NCBI GenBank assembly: GCA_902489745.1
Contig: CABUBB010000002.1
Span: 124,001-188,000, forward strand
Reading direction: 5' to 3'
DNA from: Metaruminococcus_A sp003150405
Lineage (GTDB): Bacteria; Bacillota; Clostridia; Oscillospirales; Ruminococcaceae
DNA length: 64,000 nt
The position numbers and the translations under genes were made by a program. Position 1 is the first letter of the stretch. The number at the start of each line of letters is the position of its first letter. Below the pieces are notes generated by a model. The model did no database searches and had not been told where the DNA came from. It saw only the letters and a program-made list of their open reading frames with translations. Below are positions 50,866-59,205 of the stretch, one piece after another.

Positions 50866-51343
50866 GGACGGTGTCCGCGGCATAGCCAAAAGTTTTCGTT
50901 TTGCCTTCCGAGGATTAAAATTTTGCATACTAAACGAACGTAATATGCGCATCCACATTGTGGTACTTCTGTTTGTTGTGTATTTTGCTTTCCTTTTTGA
51001 ACTTTCCCGCGGAGAATGGGCAATTCTTTGTATTGCGTTTGCAATGGTTTTGGTTTGCGAAATGATTAATACAGCTATCGAAGCGTTGGTAAACCTCGGT
51101 GCGCCCGCCTATGACAACATTGCGCGGGTGGCAAAGGATGTCGCTGCCGGCGCCGTTTTGCTAACTGCTTTTATGGCGGTCGTTATCGGTGGGATTCTGT
51201 TTATAAAGCCAGATAAGCTCTGTGCCTTGCTGGAACGTCTTGTTGAACAGCCGGCTTTGGTGATGCCCTTTTTATTATTATTGCTTATCGGACCATTTTT
51301 TGTCCTGTTTGGGTCGCGGCTTTCAAAGTTAAAGAAGAACTGA
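50852..51343 (+). CDS. dgkA: Diacylglycerol/undecaprenol kinase (DgkA family)
   Basis: A 163-residue membrane kinase with three core helices and the family motif EMINTAIEALVNLG; the glutamates and asparagine coordinate the active site. In Gram-positive bacteria this enzyme mainly phosphorylates undecaprenol. A fourth hydrophobic helix near the C-terminus (VMPFLLLLLIGPFFVLF) is an addition to the usual length. The ATG lies inside ybeY and has no strong ribosome binding site, so translation is probably coupled. Confidence 0.92.
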   Translation: MKGVKDGVRGIAKSFRFAFRGLKFCILNERNMRIHIVVLLFVVYFAFLFELSRGEWAILCIAFAMVLVCEMINTAIEALVNLGAPAYDNIARVAKDVAAGAVLLTAFMAVVIGGILFIKPDKLCALLERLVEQPALVMPFLLLLLIGPFFVLFGSRLSKLKKN

Positions 51344-51364
51344 TGATTAAGTAAGGAGTATTTT

Positions 51365-52258
51365 TTGGAACAGACATATCATGCGTTTATTGCCATTGTC
51401 GGTAAACCGAATGTCGGTAAATCATCCCTCATGAACGCTCTGATGGGGGAGAAGATCGCCATTGTGACCGATAAACCTCAAACCACCCGGACACGCATCA
51501 CCGGCGTCCTCACTGAAGGTGCATATCAGTATGTGTTTCTGGATACACCAGGCTACCATAAACCGCGTACCAAGCTCTCCGAGCATATGGTGGATACGGT
51601 GCAGGAATCGGTTGCAGATGTAGATCTTGTGTTGTTTATGACCGACGCAGACGGTGACCGTGTGGTAAAATCGGAATTGGAATTGCTGGAGCGGCTCCAA
51701 AAAGATGGTGCAAATGTTGTTTTGCTTATCAATAAAATTGACAGGCTTCCGGAAAAAAGCCGTCTGATTTCCCGGATTCAGCAGTACGACGGCCTCTGCG
51801 ATTTTGCAGCTGTGGTGCCAATCAGCGTGGAGGAAAACGATGGGCTGGACGCCGTTATAGAGGAGATTAAGCCTTTTGCAGTTGAGGGCGTACATTATTT
51901 TCCAGATGATACCTTGACGGATCAGCCTGAAAAGGTAATTGCTGCGGAAATGATTCGCGAGCAGCTGTTGCGCCATTTAAATCAGGAAATTCCGCACGGA
52001 ACTGCTGTGGTGATTGAATCCATGAAAGAACGGCCGGACGGCAGTGTCATGGATATTCAGGCGGAAATTTACTGTGAAAAGGCGAGCCATAAGGGGATTA
52101 TCATTGGAAAAGGCGGCGCAATGCTTAAAGCGATTGCCTCTGAATCCCGTAAAGAATTGGAATCCTTTTTGGATACTCACGTCAATCTTCAGTGCTGGGT
52201 CAAGGTGCGCGACGACTGGCGCAACAATGAACGCTTCATGAAAAATTTTGGTTTATAG
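51365..52258 (+). CDS. era: GTPase Era
   Basis: Ribosome assembly GTPase that binds 16S rRNA. Walker A GKPNVGKSSLM near residue 13, DTPGYHKP, NKIDRLPE, and a C-terminal KH domain with the conserved GKGGAMLKAIASESRKELE. It has 297 residues. The start is TTG 51365; AAGGAG (51353-51358) is six bases away. Order phoH-ybeY-dgkA-era-recO is the common Firmicute arrangement. Confidence 0.97.
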   Translation: MEQTYHAFIAIVGKPNVGKSSLMNALMGEKIAIVTDKPQTTRTRITGVLTEGAYQYVFLDTPGYHKPRTKLSEHMVDTVQESVADVDLVLFMTDADGDRVVKSELELLERLQKDGANVVLLINKIDRLPEKSRLISRIQQYDGLCDFAAVVPISVEENDGLDAVIEEIKPFAVEGVHYFPDDTLTDQPEKVIAAEMIREQLLRHLNQEIPHGTAVVIESMKERPDGSVMDIQAEIYCEKASHKGIIIGKGGAMLKAIASESRKELESFLDTHVNLQCWVKVRDDWRNNERFMKNFGL

Positions 52259-52389
52259 CCGGTACTGTAACAAGTTTTGTGGTCTGGATAGCCTGATTGT
52301 TTCCGTTCAAGGATATATTTCCATTCATAAACAAACGCAAGGTGGCAAGAATTTTAGTATCAAGATCTTTTGCTGCGGAGGGAATGTCG

Positions 52390-52578
52390 ATGAATGAAAA
52401 TGATGCTTGGATGAAGTTTGAAAAAACCGGCAGAGTTGAGGATTATATATCGTACCGCAATGCGGTGGCACTTTATCATGGGGAGGGCGGCTCTGATGGT
52501 TGTTACCACCAACGGAGTTATTCTCAAAAGACGGAATATCGGCGAACAAGACGCAATTTTAACCATCTTGACGGATGA
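52390..52578 (+). CDS. yqzL: YqzL-like small protein
   Basis: A 62-residue ORF whose start, MNENDAWMKFEKTGRVEDYISYR, fits the YqzL family (WxxFxxTGxxxxYLxYK), which in Bacillus lies between era and recO. GGAGGG (52377-52382) is seven bases from ATG 52390. The frame extends 83 bases into recO, longer than the roughly 45-50 residues expected, so the tail may be unstructured. Function unknown. Confidence 0.7.
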   Translation: MNENDAWMKFEKTGRVEDYISYRNAVALYHGEGGSDGCYHQRSYSQKTEYRRTRRNFNHLDG

Positions 52579-53254
52579 TTTCGGCTTGATTGAAGCGTCT
52601 GCCCGCGGCGTAAAGCGCACCAAAAGCAAGCTTTCCGCTGCGGTACAGCCGTTTGCCTACAGCGAGCTTGCGTTGTTTCACACTAAGGAATGCTACATAA
52701 TTGATCATGCCTCGGCTGTAGAAACATTTTATAACCTCCGCTTCGACGTCATCAAGGTGGCGCTGGCGGATTATTTATGTGAGCTGGTCTGTTTCTTAAA
52801 ACCTTCACCGGAGCATATTTTTACGGTGAAGCGTTTACTGCTCAATACTTTCTATCTGCTGGCGGAAAACAAAAAGCAGACGGAGTTTCTCAAGGCAGTG
52901 GATGAACTGCGGCTCATGTCGCTTTCCGGATTCATGCCGGATTTGGTCTGTTGTCATAACTGTGCAGCCTTTGAAAAAGTTCCGCTGTATTTAGATGTTG
53001 TGCAGGGAATACTGGTTTGCGATAACTGCCGGAAAGAAGGCTTCGGCGACAGCTTATTCCTTTTAACCGCTTCGGTTCTTGCGGCAATGCGGCATATTAT
53101 TTATTCGGATGATGATAAACTTTATAAGTTTACAGTATCTGAGGATAGTAGGTCAATGCTCTCCCGGATAACCGAGCAATATGTTCTTTGCCATGCGGAA
53201 CGCTCGTTTCGTCCGCTTGAAATTTACCATTCCCTGTTATTGGAGGAACTGTAA
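52496..53254 (+). CDS. recO: DNA repair protein RecO
   Basis: Recombination mediator that helps load RecA with RecR and anneals single strands. An N-terminal OB fold (TTNGVILKRRNIGEQDAIL) is followed by a helical domain and a zinc cluster with CCHNC and CDNC (about residues 145-178). It has 252 residues. GGGAGGG (52481-52487) supports ATG 52496. It overlaps the yqzL frame. Confidence 0.94.
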   Translation: MVVTTNGVILKRRNIGEQDAILTILTDDFGLIEASARGVKRTKSKLSAAVQPFAYSELALFHTKECYIIDHASAVETFYNLRFDVIKVALADYLCELVCFLKPSPEHIFTVKRLLLNTFYLLAENKKQTEFLKAVDELRLMSLSGFMPDLVCCHNCAAFEKVPLYLDVVQGILVCDNCRKEGFGDSLFLLTASVLAAMRHIIYSDDDKLYKFTVSEDSRSMLSRITEQYVLCHAERSFRPLEIYHSLLLEEL

Positions 53255-53259
53255 AACCA

Positions 53260-55629
53260 ATGAAAAAACATTGCAAAGCGCTTGAACTAGATAAAATCCT
53301 TGCCCGTCTTTCAGAGAAAGCGGTCATTGATGATGCCAGGCAGCGCATTGAAGCCATTGAACCAAGCTATGACTTGGATGAGGTCACGCGGCTGGTCCGC
53401 CAGACTTCAGATGCAATGGCTCTTTCCATGCGGTTTGGCGTCCCGCGTTTTCAGAATCTTACAAACCCTGAGCTTTACATAAAACGGTGTAAGGCAGGCG
53501 GCGTGCTTTCCAATATTGAGCTGCTTTCAATCGCTGCAATTTTGCGGCAGGCACGTATGTTGCTTGATTGGAAAGCGCAGTCGGATTCGGATTCCACCTC
53601 TTTGGACGGTCTTTTTGAAGTGTTGGCGCCGCGCCGTCAGATTGAAGAGCGTATTTTTTCGGTCATTCTCTCCGAGGATGAAATTGACGATTCCGCAAGC
53701 GACGCTTTGTTCAGCATCCGGCGGAAAATTAAAAATCTTCAGATGCGTGCGCGTGACCATCTGGATAAAATGATTCGTTCTTCGAGCCACCAGCGTTATT
53801 TGCAGGACGCCATTGTCACCATTCGCGACGGGCGTTTTGTTGTCCCGGTCAAAGCGGAATTCCGCGGTGAGGTGCCGGGGTTGGTTCATGATACCTCAGC
53901 GAGCGGTGCAACGCTGTTTATTGAACCCATTTCAGTTGTCGAAACCAACAACGAGGTTCGGGTATTACAAGCGCAGGAAAAAGAAGAGATTGACCGCATT
54001 TTGGCGGAACTTTCTGCTATGTGCGCCGATATTGCCGATGAGGTTCAGGCGGATTTTGACTATGCGGTTGTTTTAAACGTCATTTTTGCAAAATCCGAAT
54101 TGGCATTGGACATGAAAGCGACAACGCCGGAAATTTCGGATGATGGGTGTATTGTTCTGAAACGGGCACGGCATCCCTTAATCTCTCCGGATTCCGTTGT
54201 TCCGGTTGATTTGACACTCGGTGTGGAGTTTAACCATTTGGTCATCACCGGGCCGAATACTGGCGGTAAAACGGTTACTCTTAAAACGATTGGCCTTTTG
54301 ACTCTGATGGCAATGTGTGGTTTGTTGATCCCAGCTGCAGACGGCAGCCATATTTCGGTGTTTGACCGGGTACTGGTGGATATTGGCGACGAGCAAAGTA
54401 TTGAGCAAAGCCTTTCTACCTTTTCTGCCCATATGAAGAATATTGTATTTATCCTGCGTCATGTGACGGATCGGTCGCTGGTACTTCTGGATGAGCTTGG
54501 GTCCGGAACCGACCCGGTTGAGGGCGCCGCGCTTGCCATTGCTGTTTTGGAGCGTTTTCGTGAAATTGGAAGCCGTTTAGCTGCAACAACCCATTATGCA
54601 GAGCTCAAAATGTATGCTCTGCAAACCGATGGGGTGGAGAACGCCTGCTGTGAATTTGACGTAAAAACCTTAATGCCAACCTACCGCCTTTTAATTGGCG
54701 TTCCCGGGCGTTCCAATGCTTTTGCTATTTCCAAGCGGTTGGGCTTGAGCCAAGCCATAATCGACGAGGCAGAAGGCCTAGTCTCCTCGGAAAACAAGCG
54801 GTTTGAAGAGGTTGTGGATTCGCTGGAGATGTCCCGGCAGCGATTTGAGCACGCGGAAAATGAATTATCCTCCCAAAATCAGGAAATCCGTAAGCTGCGG
54901 CAGGAGTTGGAGCGACAAAAGAAACAGCTTGAAAAGGACGTTGAGCGTGAAATTCAGCGGGCCAGGGAACAGGCGCGCCGGATTGTGGACGACGTTCGCG
55001 CCACTTCCCAGCAGATGCTGGATGAATTGGAGGAGCTGCGCAAACAAAAGGAACGTGAGGAATTTGCAGCCAAGACTTATCAGGCAAAGACTGGGGTTAA
55101 AGGCAAACTCACCAAGCTGTATGATATGGCAAACCCTGTTACCGAACGTAAAAACAATGGGTATGTTTTACCGCGCCCACTCAAAAAGGGCGACTCGGTT
55201 TTAATTTTTGACATTGATAAAAAAGGCGTTGTCCTTCAGGATCCGGATGCGTCCGGTAATGTGTTTGTGCAGGCCGGTATCATCAAAACCCGCGTCCCAG
55301 TCTCCAATTTGAGGCTGTTGGAAGAAAAACCGGTACAGTTCCAGGGGAAAACCACTCGGAACATCCGCTCTAAAGCAGAGCGCTCGGCGACTTCCGAGGT
55401 GGATTTGCGCGGTGAAACGGTGGAAGAAGCCTTAATGGATCTGGATATGTTCATTGATAACGCAGTCATGACTGGGATCCATCAAATTAATATCATTCAT
55501 GGCAAAGGAACGGGTGCGCTTCGCGCAGCGGTGCAGCAGCACCTGAAGCGCCATCCGAGCGTGCGAACCTACCGCCTTGGCGTTTACGGAGAAGGGGAAA
55601 CCGGTGTTACCATTGCTGAGTTAAAGTAA
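53260..55629 (+). CDS. mutS2: Endonuclease MutS2
   Basis: A 789-residue MutS-like ATPase without the mismatch-recognition domain. Walker A is GPNTGGKTVTLK near residue 330, with the DELGSGTDPVEGAALA signature and a long coiled coil of about residues 505-620. A C-terminal Smr nuclease domain begins near 713 (VDLRGETVEEAL, INIIHGKGTGALR). Members suppress recombination and act on collided ribosomes in Bacillus. It starts five bases after recO. Confidence 0.96.
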   Translation: MKKHCKALELDKILARLSEKAVIDDARQRIEAIEPSYDLDEVTRLVRQTSDAMALSMRFGVPRFQNLTNPELYIKRCKAGGVLSNIELLSIAAILRQARMLLDWKAQSDSDSTSLDGLFEVLAPRRQIEERIFSVILSEDEIDDSASDALFSIRRKIKNLQMRARDHLDKMIRSSSHQRYLQDAIVTIRDGRFVVPVKAEFRGEVPGLVHDTSASGATLFIEPISVVETNNEVRVLQAQEKEEIDRILAELSAMCADIADEVQADFDYAVVLNVIFAKSELALDMKATTPEISDDGCIVLKRARHPLISPDSVVPVDLTLGVEFNHLVITGPNTGGKTVTLKTIGLLTLMAMCGLLIPAADGSHISVFDRVLVDIGDEQSIEQSLSTFSAHMKNIVFILRHVTDRSLVLLDELGSGTDPVEGAALAIAVLERFREIGSRLAATTHYAELKMYALQTDGVENACCEFDVKTLMPTYRLLIGVPGRSNAFAISKRLGLSQAIIDEAEGLVSSENKRFEEVVDSLEMSRQRFEHAENELSSQNQEIRKLRQELERQKKQLEKDVEREIQRAREQARRIVDDVRATSQQMLDELEELRKQKEREEFAAKTYQAKTGVKGKLTKLYDMANPVTERKNNGYVLPRPLKKGDSVLIFDIDKKGVVLQDPDASGNVFVQAGIIKTRVPVSNLRLLEEKPVQFQGKTTRNIRSKAERSATSEVDLRGETVEEALMDLDMFIDNAVMTGIHQINIIHGKGTGALRAAVQQHLKRHPSVRTYRLGVYGEGETGVTIAELK

Positions 55630-55694
55630 CTTTAACAGGAATACTAGCACGCCTCACTGTCATTTTGCATATAGTGCAATATGGTGGTGAGGTT

Positions 55695-56405
55695 ATGTCG
55701 TTTCGCAAGCACAGGCTTTTGCGTGTTCATCGAAGGCGCAGGATATACAGCGGTCACCGTTCACATAAGTTCCTTTGGATGGGAATTTTGCTTCTTGCAG
55801 GTGCGCTCGCACTGGATTTTTCCATGCGCCCGGTTATTACATCCATGTCAGGATATCAGGCAAAAATAACGGTGACGGGTGTCATCAATCAGGCTGCCAG
55901 CGGCATTTTTTCCTCACTGGACAGCGAATACAATGATTTTGTGACGCTTCAAACCAATGGGGAAGGAAATATTACCTCAATTGAGACGAATACGCTGCAT
56001 ATCAATCAAGTGCAAACAGAATTAACCCAACAGATTGTGGATGCACTGGTGGCAAGTGACCAACAAACAGTACAGATTCCGCTTGGTACATTGCTTGGCG
56101 TCCAACTGTTTTCGGGCCGTGGGCCAGAGATTGAAATTAAGGTCGTTCCGGTTGGAAATGTGAAAGTGGTTACCGAAAGCCGTTTTTCATCGGCAGGTGT
56201 GAATCAAACGCTGCACCAGGTAGTCGTGTCGGTGGATGCCAGCGCAATGGCAATTATTCCGGGCTATTCCACCGAGGTTGAAGTACATACCGAGTATATT
56301 CTTGCAGAAACAATGGTGGTTGGTTCAGTGCCGGATTCTTATGCACAAATTATTACCGAAGGTGAGTCGGCAATTCCTTTTATTGCAAACCAACTACAAA
56401 CTTAA
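55695..56405 (+). CDS. yunB: Sporulation protein YunB
   Basis: A 236-residue protein with a basic N-terminus, one membrane helix (FLWMGILLLAGALALDF) and an extracytoplasmic domain with GVINQAASGIFSSLDSEYNDF. YunB is a sigma-E-dependent sporulation protein in Bacillus. ATG 55695 behind GGTGAGG is preferred to an in-frame GTG at 55665. It lies 65 bases after mutS2 and ends in its own terminator. Confidence 0.88.
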   Translation: MSFRKHRLLRVHRRRRIYSGHRSHKFLWMGILLLAGALALDFSMRPVITSMSGYQAKITVTGVINQAASGIFSSLDSEYNDFVTLQTNGEGNITSIETNTLHINQVQTELTQQIVDALVASDQQTVQIPLGTLLGVQLFSGRGPEIEIKVVPVGNVKVVTESRFSSAGVNQTLHQVVVSVDASAMAIIPGYSTEVEVHTEYILAETMVVGSVPDSYAQIITEGESAIPFIANQLQT

Positions 56406-56437
56406 AAAGCCCCGGCTATTGAAAGCCGGGGCTTTTT
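56404..56437 (+). terminator. Terminator after yunB
   Basis: AAAAAGCCCCGGCT (56404-56417) pairs with AGCCGGGGCTTTTT (56424-56437). Confidence 0.93.
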
Positions 56438-56617
56438 CTATAAACTCTGATGATTTTGCCAAATATTATTTTCAAATACTGCTCAAATAAACCATTTTCC
56501 AGCTTGTGTCAGGACTTTTGCAAAGTTCAGTTTGAGAATGCACAATAATCTTTTGTGGAAATATTACTTTACTGGTCAATATATAATTCCTTGTAGAACG
56601 AAAACAAACCACCTTTT

Positions 56618-57649
56618 TTATTTTGCTGCAAGCCCATGTTCTTTAATATAAGCGCGGTAATCAATAAGATTTTGCTTGAGCAGCTCCGGCGTATTCAGGC
56701 CATACGGACAATGATTTACACAATGATTGCAATGAATGCAGTTGTCAATACGCTCCATTTTTTCCTGCCATTCCGGCGTGGTAAAGTTCTGGCTGGGTGC
56801 ACGGCGGAGCATCCAGAGCATGCGGGCGCTCAGAGAAATTTGAATACCAGCAGGGCAGGGTTCACAATAAGCACAGCCACGGCAGAAGTTGCCGGAGAGT
56901 TCTTTTTTATCGTGTTCAATCAGCGCGGAAATTTCGCCGGTAAGTTCCGGCGGATTGGAATCGTAAGAAAGGAACTCGTCCAGTTCAGACTCGCGCTGGA
57001 TTCCCCAAATTGGCACCACGTTGTCAAATTGGTTCATAAACGCGTAAGCAGCCGCGCTGTTTGTAATAATACCGCCGGACATTCCCTTCATAGCAATGAA
57101 GCCTACATCGTGTTTTTTACAAAGATTAACGAGATCAATATCCTTTTCACTAGCAAGATAACTGAAAGGAAACTGCAGTGCATCATACAGGCCGGATTCT
57201 ACCGCTTCAACTGCAACCGGAAGCCGGTGGTTGGTAATACCAATTGCACGAATTTTCCCCTGCTTTTTGGCCTCCAGCATTGCTTCGTATAATCCAGTAC
57301 CGTCACCCGGTTTCGGGCAAAATGGCGGATTATGGAACTGGTAAAGGTCAATGTATTCGGTTTTCATCCGGTTCAGACTTTTTTCAAGGTCTTTCCAAAA
57401 ATCTTCTGCATTTTTGGCGGGCGTTTTGGTTGCAATATAAAGTTTGTCACGAACGCCGCTAAGCGCATAGCCTATTTTTTCTTCACTATCAGAGTATCCA
57501 ACAGCGGTGTCAAAAAAATTAACACCGTTTTGATAGGCTTTTTTTAGGATGACTGCTGCTTCTTCTTTGGTGATACGCTGGATCGGCAATGCGCCGAAAC
57601 CATTTTTGTTGACGACAAGTCCGGTTTTTCCGAGTGTGACGGTAGCCAT
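56618..57649 (-). CDS. Aldo/keto reductase with C-terminal iron-sulfur domain
   Basis: A 343-residue protein. Residues 1 to about 250 form an aldo/keto reductase barrel with the tetrad visible: Asp and Tyr in FFDTAVGYSDSEE, Lys in YIATKTPAK and His in DLYQFHNPPF. The C-terminal part carries CRGCAYCEPCP and CIHCNHCVNHCPYG, the latter a 4Fe-4S ferredoxin-type motif, so it may link to electron transfer. The substrate cannot be read from sequence. An extended -10 (TGCTATAAT) lies upstream on the minus strand. It is a single-gene unit. Confidence 0.9.
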   Translation of the reverse strand: MATVTLGKTGLVVNKNGFGALPIQRITKEEAAVILKKAYQNGVNFFDTAVGYSDSEEKIGYALSGVRDKLYIATKTPAKNAEDFWKDLEKSLNRMKTEYIDLYQFHNPPFCPKPGDGTGLYEAMLEAKKQGKIRAIGITNHRLPVAVEAVESGLYDALQFPFSYLASEKDIDLVNLCKKHDVGFIAMKGMSGGIITNSAAAYAFMNQFDNVVPIWGIQRESELDEFLSYDSNPPELTGEISALIEHDKKELSGNFCRGCAYCEPCPAGIQISLSARMLWMLRRAPSQNFTTPEWQEKMERIDNCIHCNHCVNHCPYGLNTPELLKQNLIDYRAYIKEHGLAAK

Positions 57650-57777
57650 GTTGTTCTCCTTTCATTTTCTGCCGGCAGTTTTTTATAAAATACTGCTTAT
57701 TAAAAATATATTTTTATTATAGCATAAAGTTCAAGAAGAAAAAAGCATCCGCTTTGAAAAGATATGAATATCAAAAA

Positions 57778-57805
57778 GCAAAAGACCGGGGATAACTCCC
57801 CGGTC
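57778..57805 (-). terminator. Terminator after the Cys/Gly-rich small ORF
   Basis: GACCGGGGA (57784-57792) pairs with TCCCCGGTC (57797-57805); on the minus strand it is followed by TTTT. It lies 38 bases after the stop of the small ORF. Confidence 0.8.
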
Positions 57806-57843
57806 CTCTGCTTCACTTGAAACTTAGGGACAATGAGACTGGA

Positions 57844-57981
57844 TTAGTCGCAGCAGCCGCAGCCATTGCCGCAACCGCCACAGCTGTTACCGCTATAGTT
57901 GTTACCGCCACAGCAGCAGCACAGAATCAAAATAAGGATAATAATCCAGCTCCCATTACCACAACCACAATTACCAAACAT
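57844..57981 (-). CDS. Cysteine/glycine-rich small membrane-like peptide, unknown function
   Basis: A 45-codon ORF with 11 Cys and 12 Gly. It reads MFGNCGCGNGSW, a hydrophobic segment IIILILIL (13-20), four cysteines (21-24), then a Gly/Asn/Cys-rich tail with CGGCGNGCGCC. GGAGGT lies about ten bases before the ATG, and a terminator follows, so it is an independent gene. Similar tiny Cys/Gly proteins exist among clostridial and bacillar spore- or envelope-associated products; that parallel is only suggestive. It might bind metal or cross-link through disulfides. Confidence 0.75.
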   Translation of the reverse strand: MFGNCGCGNGSWIIILILILCCCCGGNNYSGNSCGGCGNGCGCCD

Positions 57982-58155
57982 ACTCAAGTGACCTCCTTTT
58001 TTGTTTTACAACACATACTATGTCAGCCACAGAATTTGTGCTACACCCAATTCAAAATTTAAAAAAGGAAGGAAATAAACAAAAATAAAAGATATCAGAA
58101 GGATATGAGTGCTTTTATCAATAAATTAAAAAAATCTGAGAACTTAAAATCTTTT

Positions 58156-58188
58156 CTTGACTATAATTGACTTTGACTATTTTTGACT
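58156..58188 (+). promoter_or_regulatory. CtsR operator cluster, reverse orientation
   Basis: TTTGACTATTTTTGACT at 58172-58188 is a perfect reverse match to the CtsR heptad repeat (RGTCAAA-NAN-RGTCAAA). A second, imperfect pair, CTTGACTATAATTGACT, lies at 58156-58172 and shares its last base. The -35 of the ctsR promoter is inside the cluster. Confidence 0.85.
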
Positions 58189-58201
58189 ATTAACCTATAA
58201 T
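58173..58201 (+). promoter_or_regulatory. Promoter of the ctsR-mcsA-mcsB-clpC operon
   Basis: TTGACT (58173-58178) and TATAAT (58196-58201) with a 17-base spacer. The -35 lies in one CtsR box, and another box sits just after the predicted start site. Confidence 0.9.
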
Positions 58202-58212
58202 AAATACCAGAA

Positions 58213-58229
58213 AGTCAAAAAAGGTCAAA
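58213..58229 (+). promoter_or_regulatory. CtsR operator, forward orientation
   Basis: AGTCAAAAAAGGTCAAA matches the CtsR consensus heptad repeat exactly. It covers the region just after the predicted transcription start, so binding would block the polymerase. Confidence 0.92.
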
Positions 58230-58241
58230 ATGGTGATAGCG

Positions 58242-58694
58242 ATGAATATGTCCGATCTGATTACCCAGGCAATTCTGGATACTCTGAACAGCTCCGGCGG
58301 TTCCATACAGATTAAACGCAATGAAATGGCCAACCAAATTGGCTGTGTACCAAGCCAAATCAACTATGTAATAACTTCGCGCTTTACACCGGAACACGGT
58401 TACATCGTTGAAAGTAAACGCGGCGGCGGCGGGTATATCCGTATCATTAAAATTAATTCCCAGCCGACCAATATGGTTATGCATGTTGTCAATTCTATCG
58501 GCTCTGCCATTGATGAGAATTCCTCACGCATTATTCTTCAAAATCTCTGTTGTGACAAACTAATCACTGAAAAAGAAGGTAAAATGATATTGTCGGCGGT
58601 AACAAACCATGTACTAAAACAGGTTCCGCCAGAAATTCGTGACCAGGTGCGTGCGGCAATTTTAAAATCATTGCTGTTAAACAGCGTGGAATAG
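58242..58694 (+). CDS. ctsR: Transcriptional repressor CtsR
   Basis: Heat- and stress-responsive repressor of clp genes, autoregulated. A 150-residue protein with an N-terminal winged HTH (GSIQIKRNEMANQIGCVPSQ, VITSRFTPEHGYIVESKRGGGGYIRI, where the Gly-rich wing is diagnostic) and a C-terminal dimer/McsA-McsB-interaction domain. ATG 58242 lies five bases after GGTGA; 58230 and 58248 are also in frame. Promoter and CtsR boxes lie directly upstream. Confidence 0.95.
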   Translation: MNMSDLITQAILDTLNSSGGSIQIKRNEMANQIGCVPSQINYVITSRFTPEHGYIVESKRGGGGYIRIIKINSQPTNMVMHVVNSIGSAIDENSSRIILQNLCCDKLITEKEGKMILSAVTNHVLKQVPPEIRDQVRAAILKSLLLNSVE

Positions 58695-58706
58695 GAGGGA
58701 AACATT

Positions 58707-59195
58707 ATGCTTTGCAATAATTGCGGAGTCAATCAGGCGACGACAACGGTAAAACAGACCATTAATGGGCAGACCAGGACGCTATATCTTTGCCCGGAAT
58801 GTGCCAACAAGCTGCACATAGGGTTTCTAAATCATCCGCTCTTTAATACATCCAACCTGTTTTCCGGGCTATTTGGGCAGGATGGCGTGGAAACATATAC
58901 AGAACGTGAACAGCGATGCCCGCAATGCGGCGCCACACTGCGGCAGATTCTCTCTACAGGCCATTTGGGATGCAGTGCCTGCGTGAAGGCTTTCCAAAAC
59001 GATTTAACGCCGGTTGTGCGTAAAATTCATGGCAATGCGGTGCATACCGGCAAGGTACCGCAGACGGCGTCGGTCGAAATTAAAACCAAACGCCAAATTG
59101 AAATGCTGGAACAAAAGCTGCAAACAGCAATACAGGAACAGAATTTTGAGCAGGCGGCAGCCCTGCGTGACGAAATCAACCGGCTGAAAGGGTAG
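58707..59195 (+). CDS. mcsA: McsA, McsB activator
   Basis: A 162-residue protein with four CxxC zinc motifs: CNNCGVNQ, CPECANKL, CPQCGATL and CSACVKAF. A C-terminal UVR motif (IQEQNFEQAAALRDEINRLKG) follows. McsA activates the arginine kinase McsB. It lies 12 bases after ctsR behind GGAGGG. Confidence 0.95.
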   Translation: MLCNNCGVNQATTTVKQTINGQTRTLYLCPECANKLHIGFLNHPLFNTSNLFSGLFGQDGVETYTEREQRCPQCGATLRQILSTGHLGCSACVKAFQNDLTPVVRKIHGNAVHTGKVPQTASVEIKTKRQIEMLEQKLQTAIQEQNFEQAAALRDEINRLKG

Positions 59196-59205
59196 GTGAA
59201 TGATG

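Noticed and set aside
56438..56617. Possible gene between yunB and the aldo/keto reductase
   Set aside because: I found no ORF with a ribosome binding site and no structured RNA that I could support in these 180 bases.
57817..58062. 81-codon plus-strand frame over the Cys/Gly-rich ORF
   Set aside because: It is antisense to the minus-strand peptide gene, which has the ribosome binding site and terminator; the Ala/Thr-rich plus-strand content is a reflection of its Cys/Gly codons.
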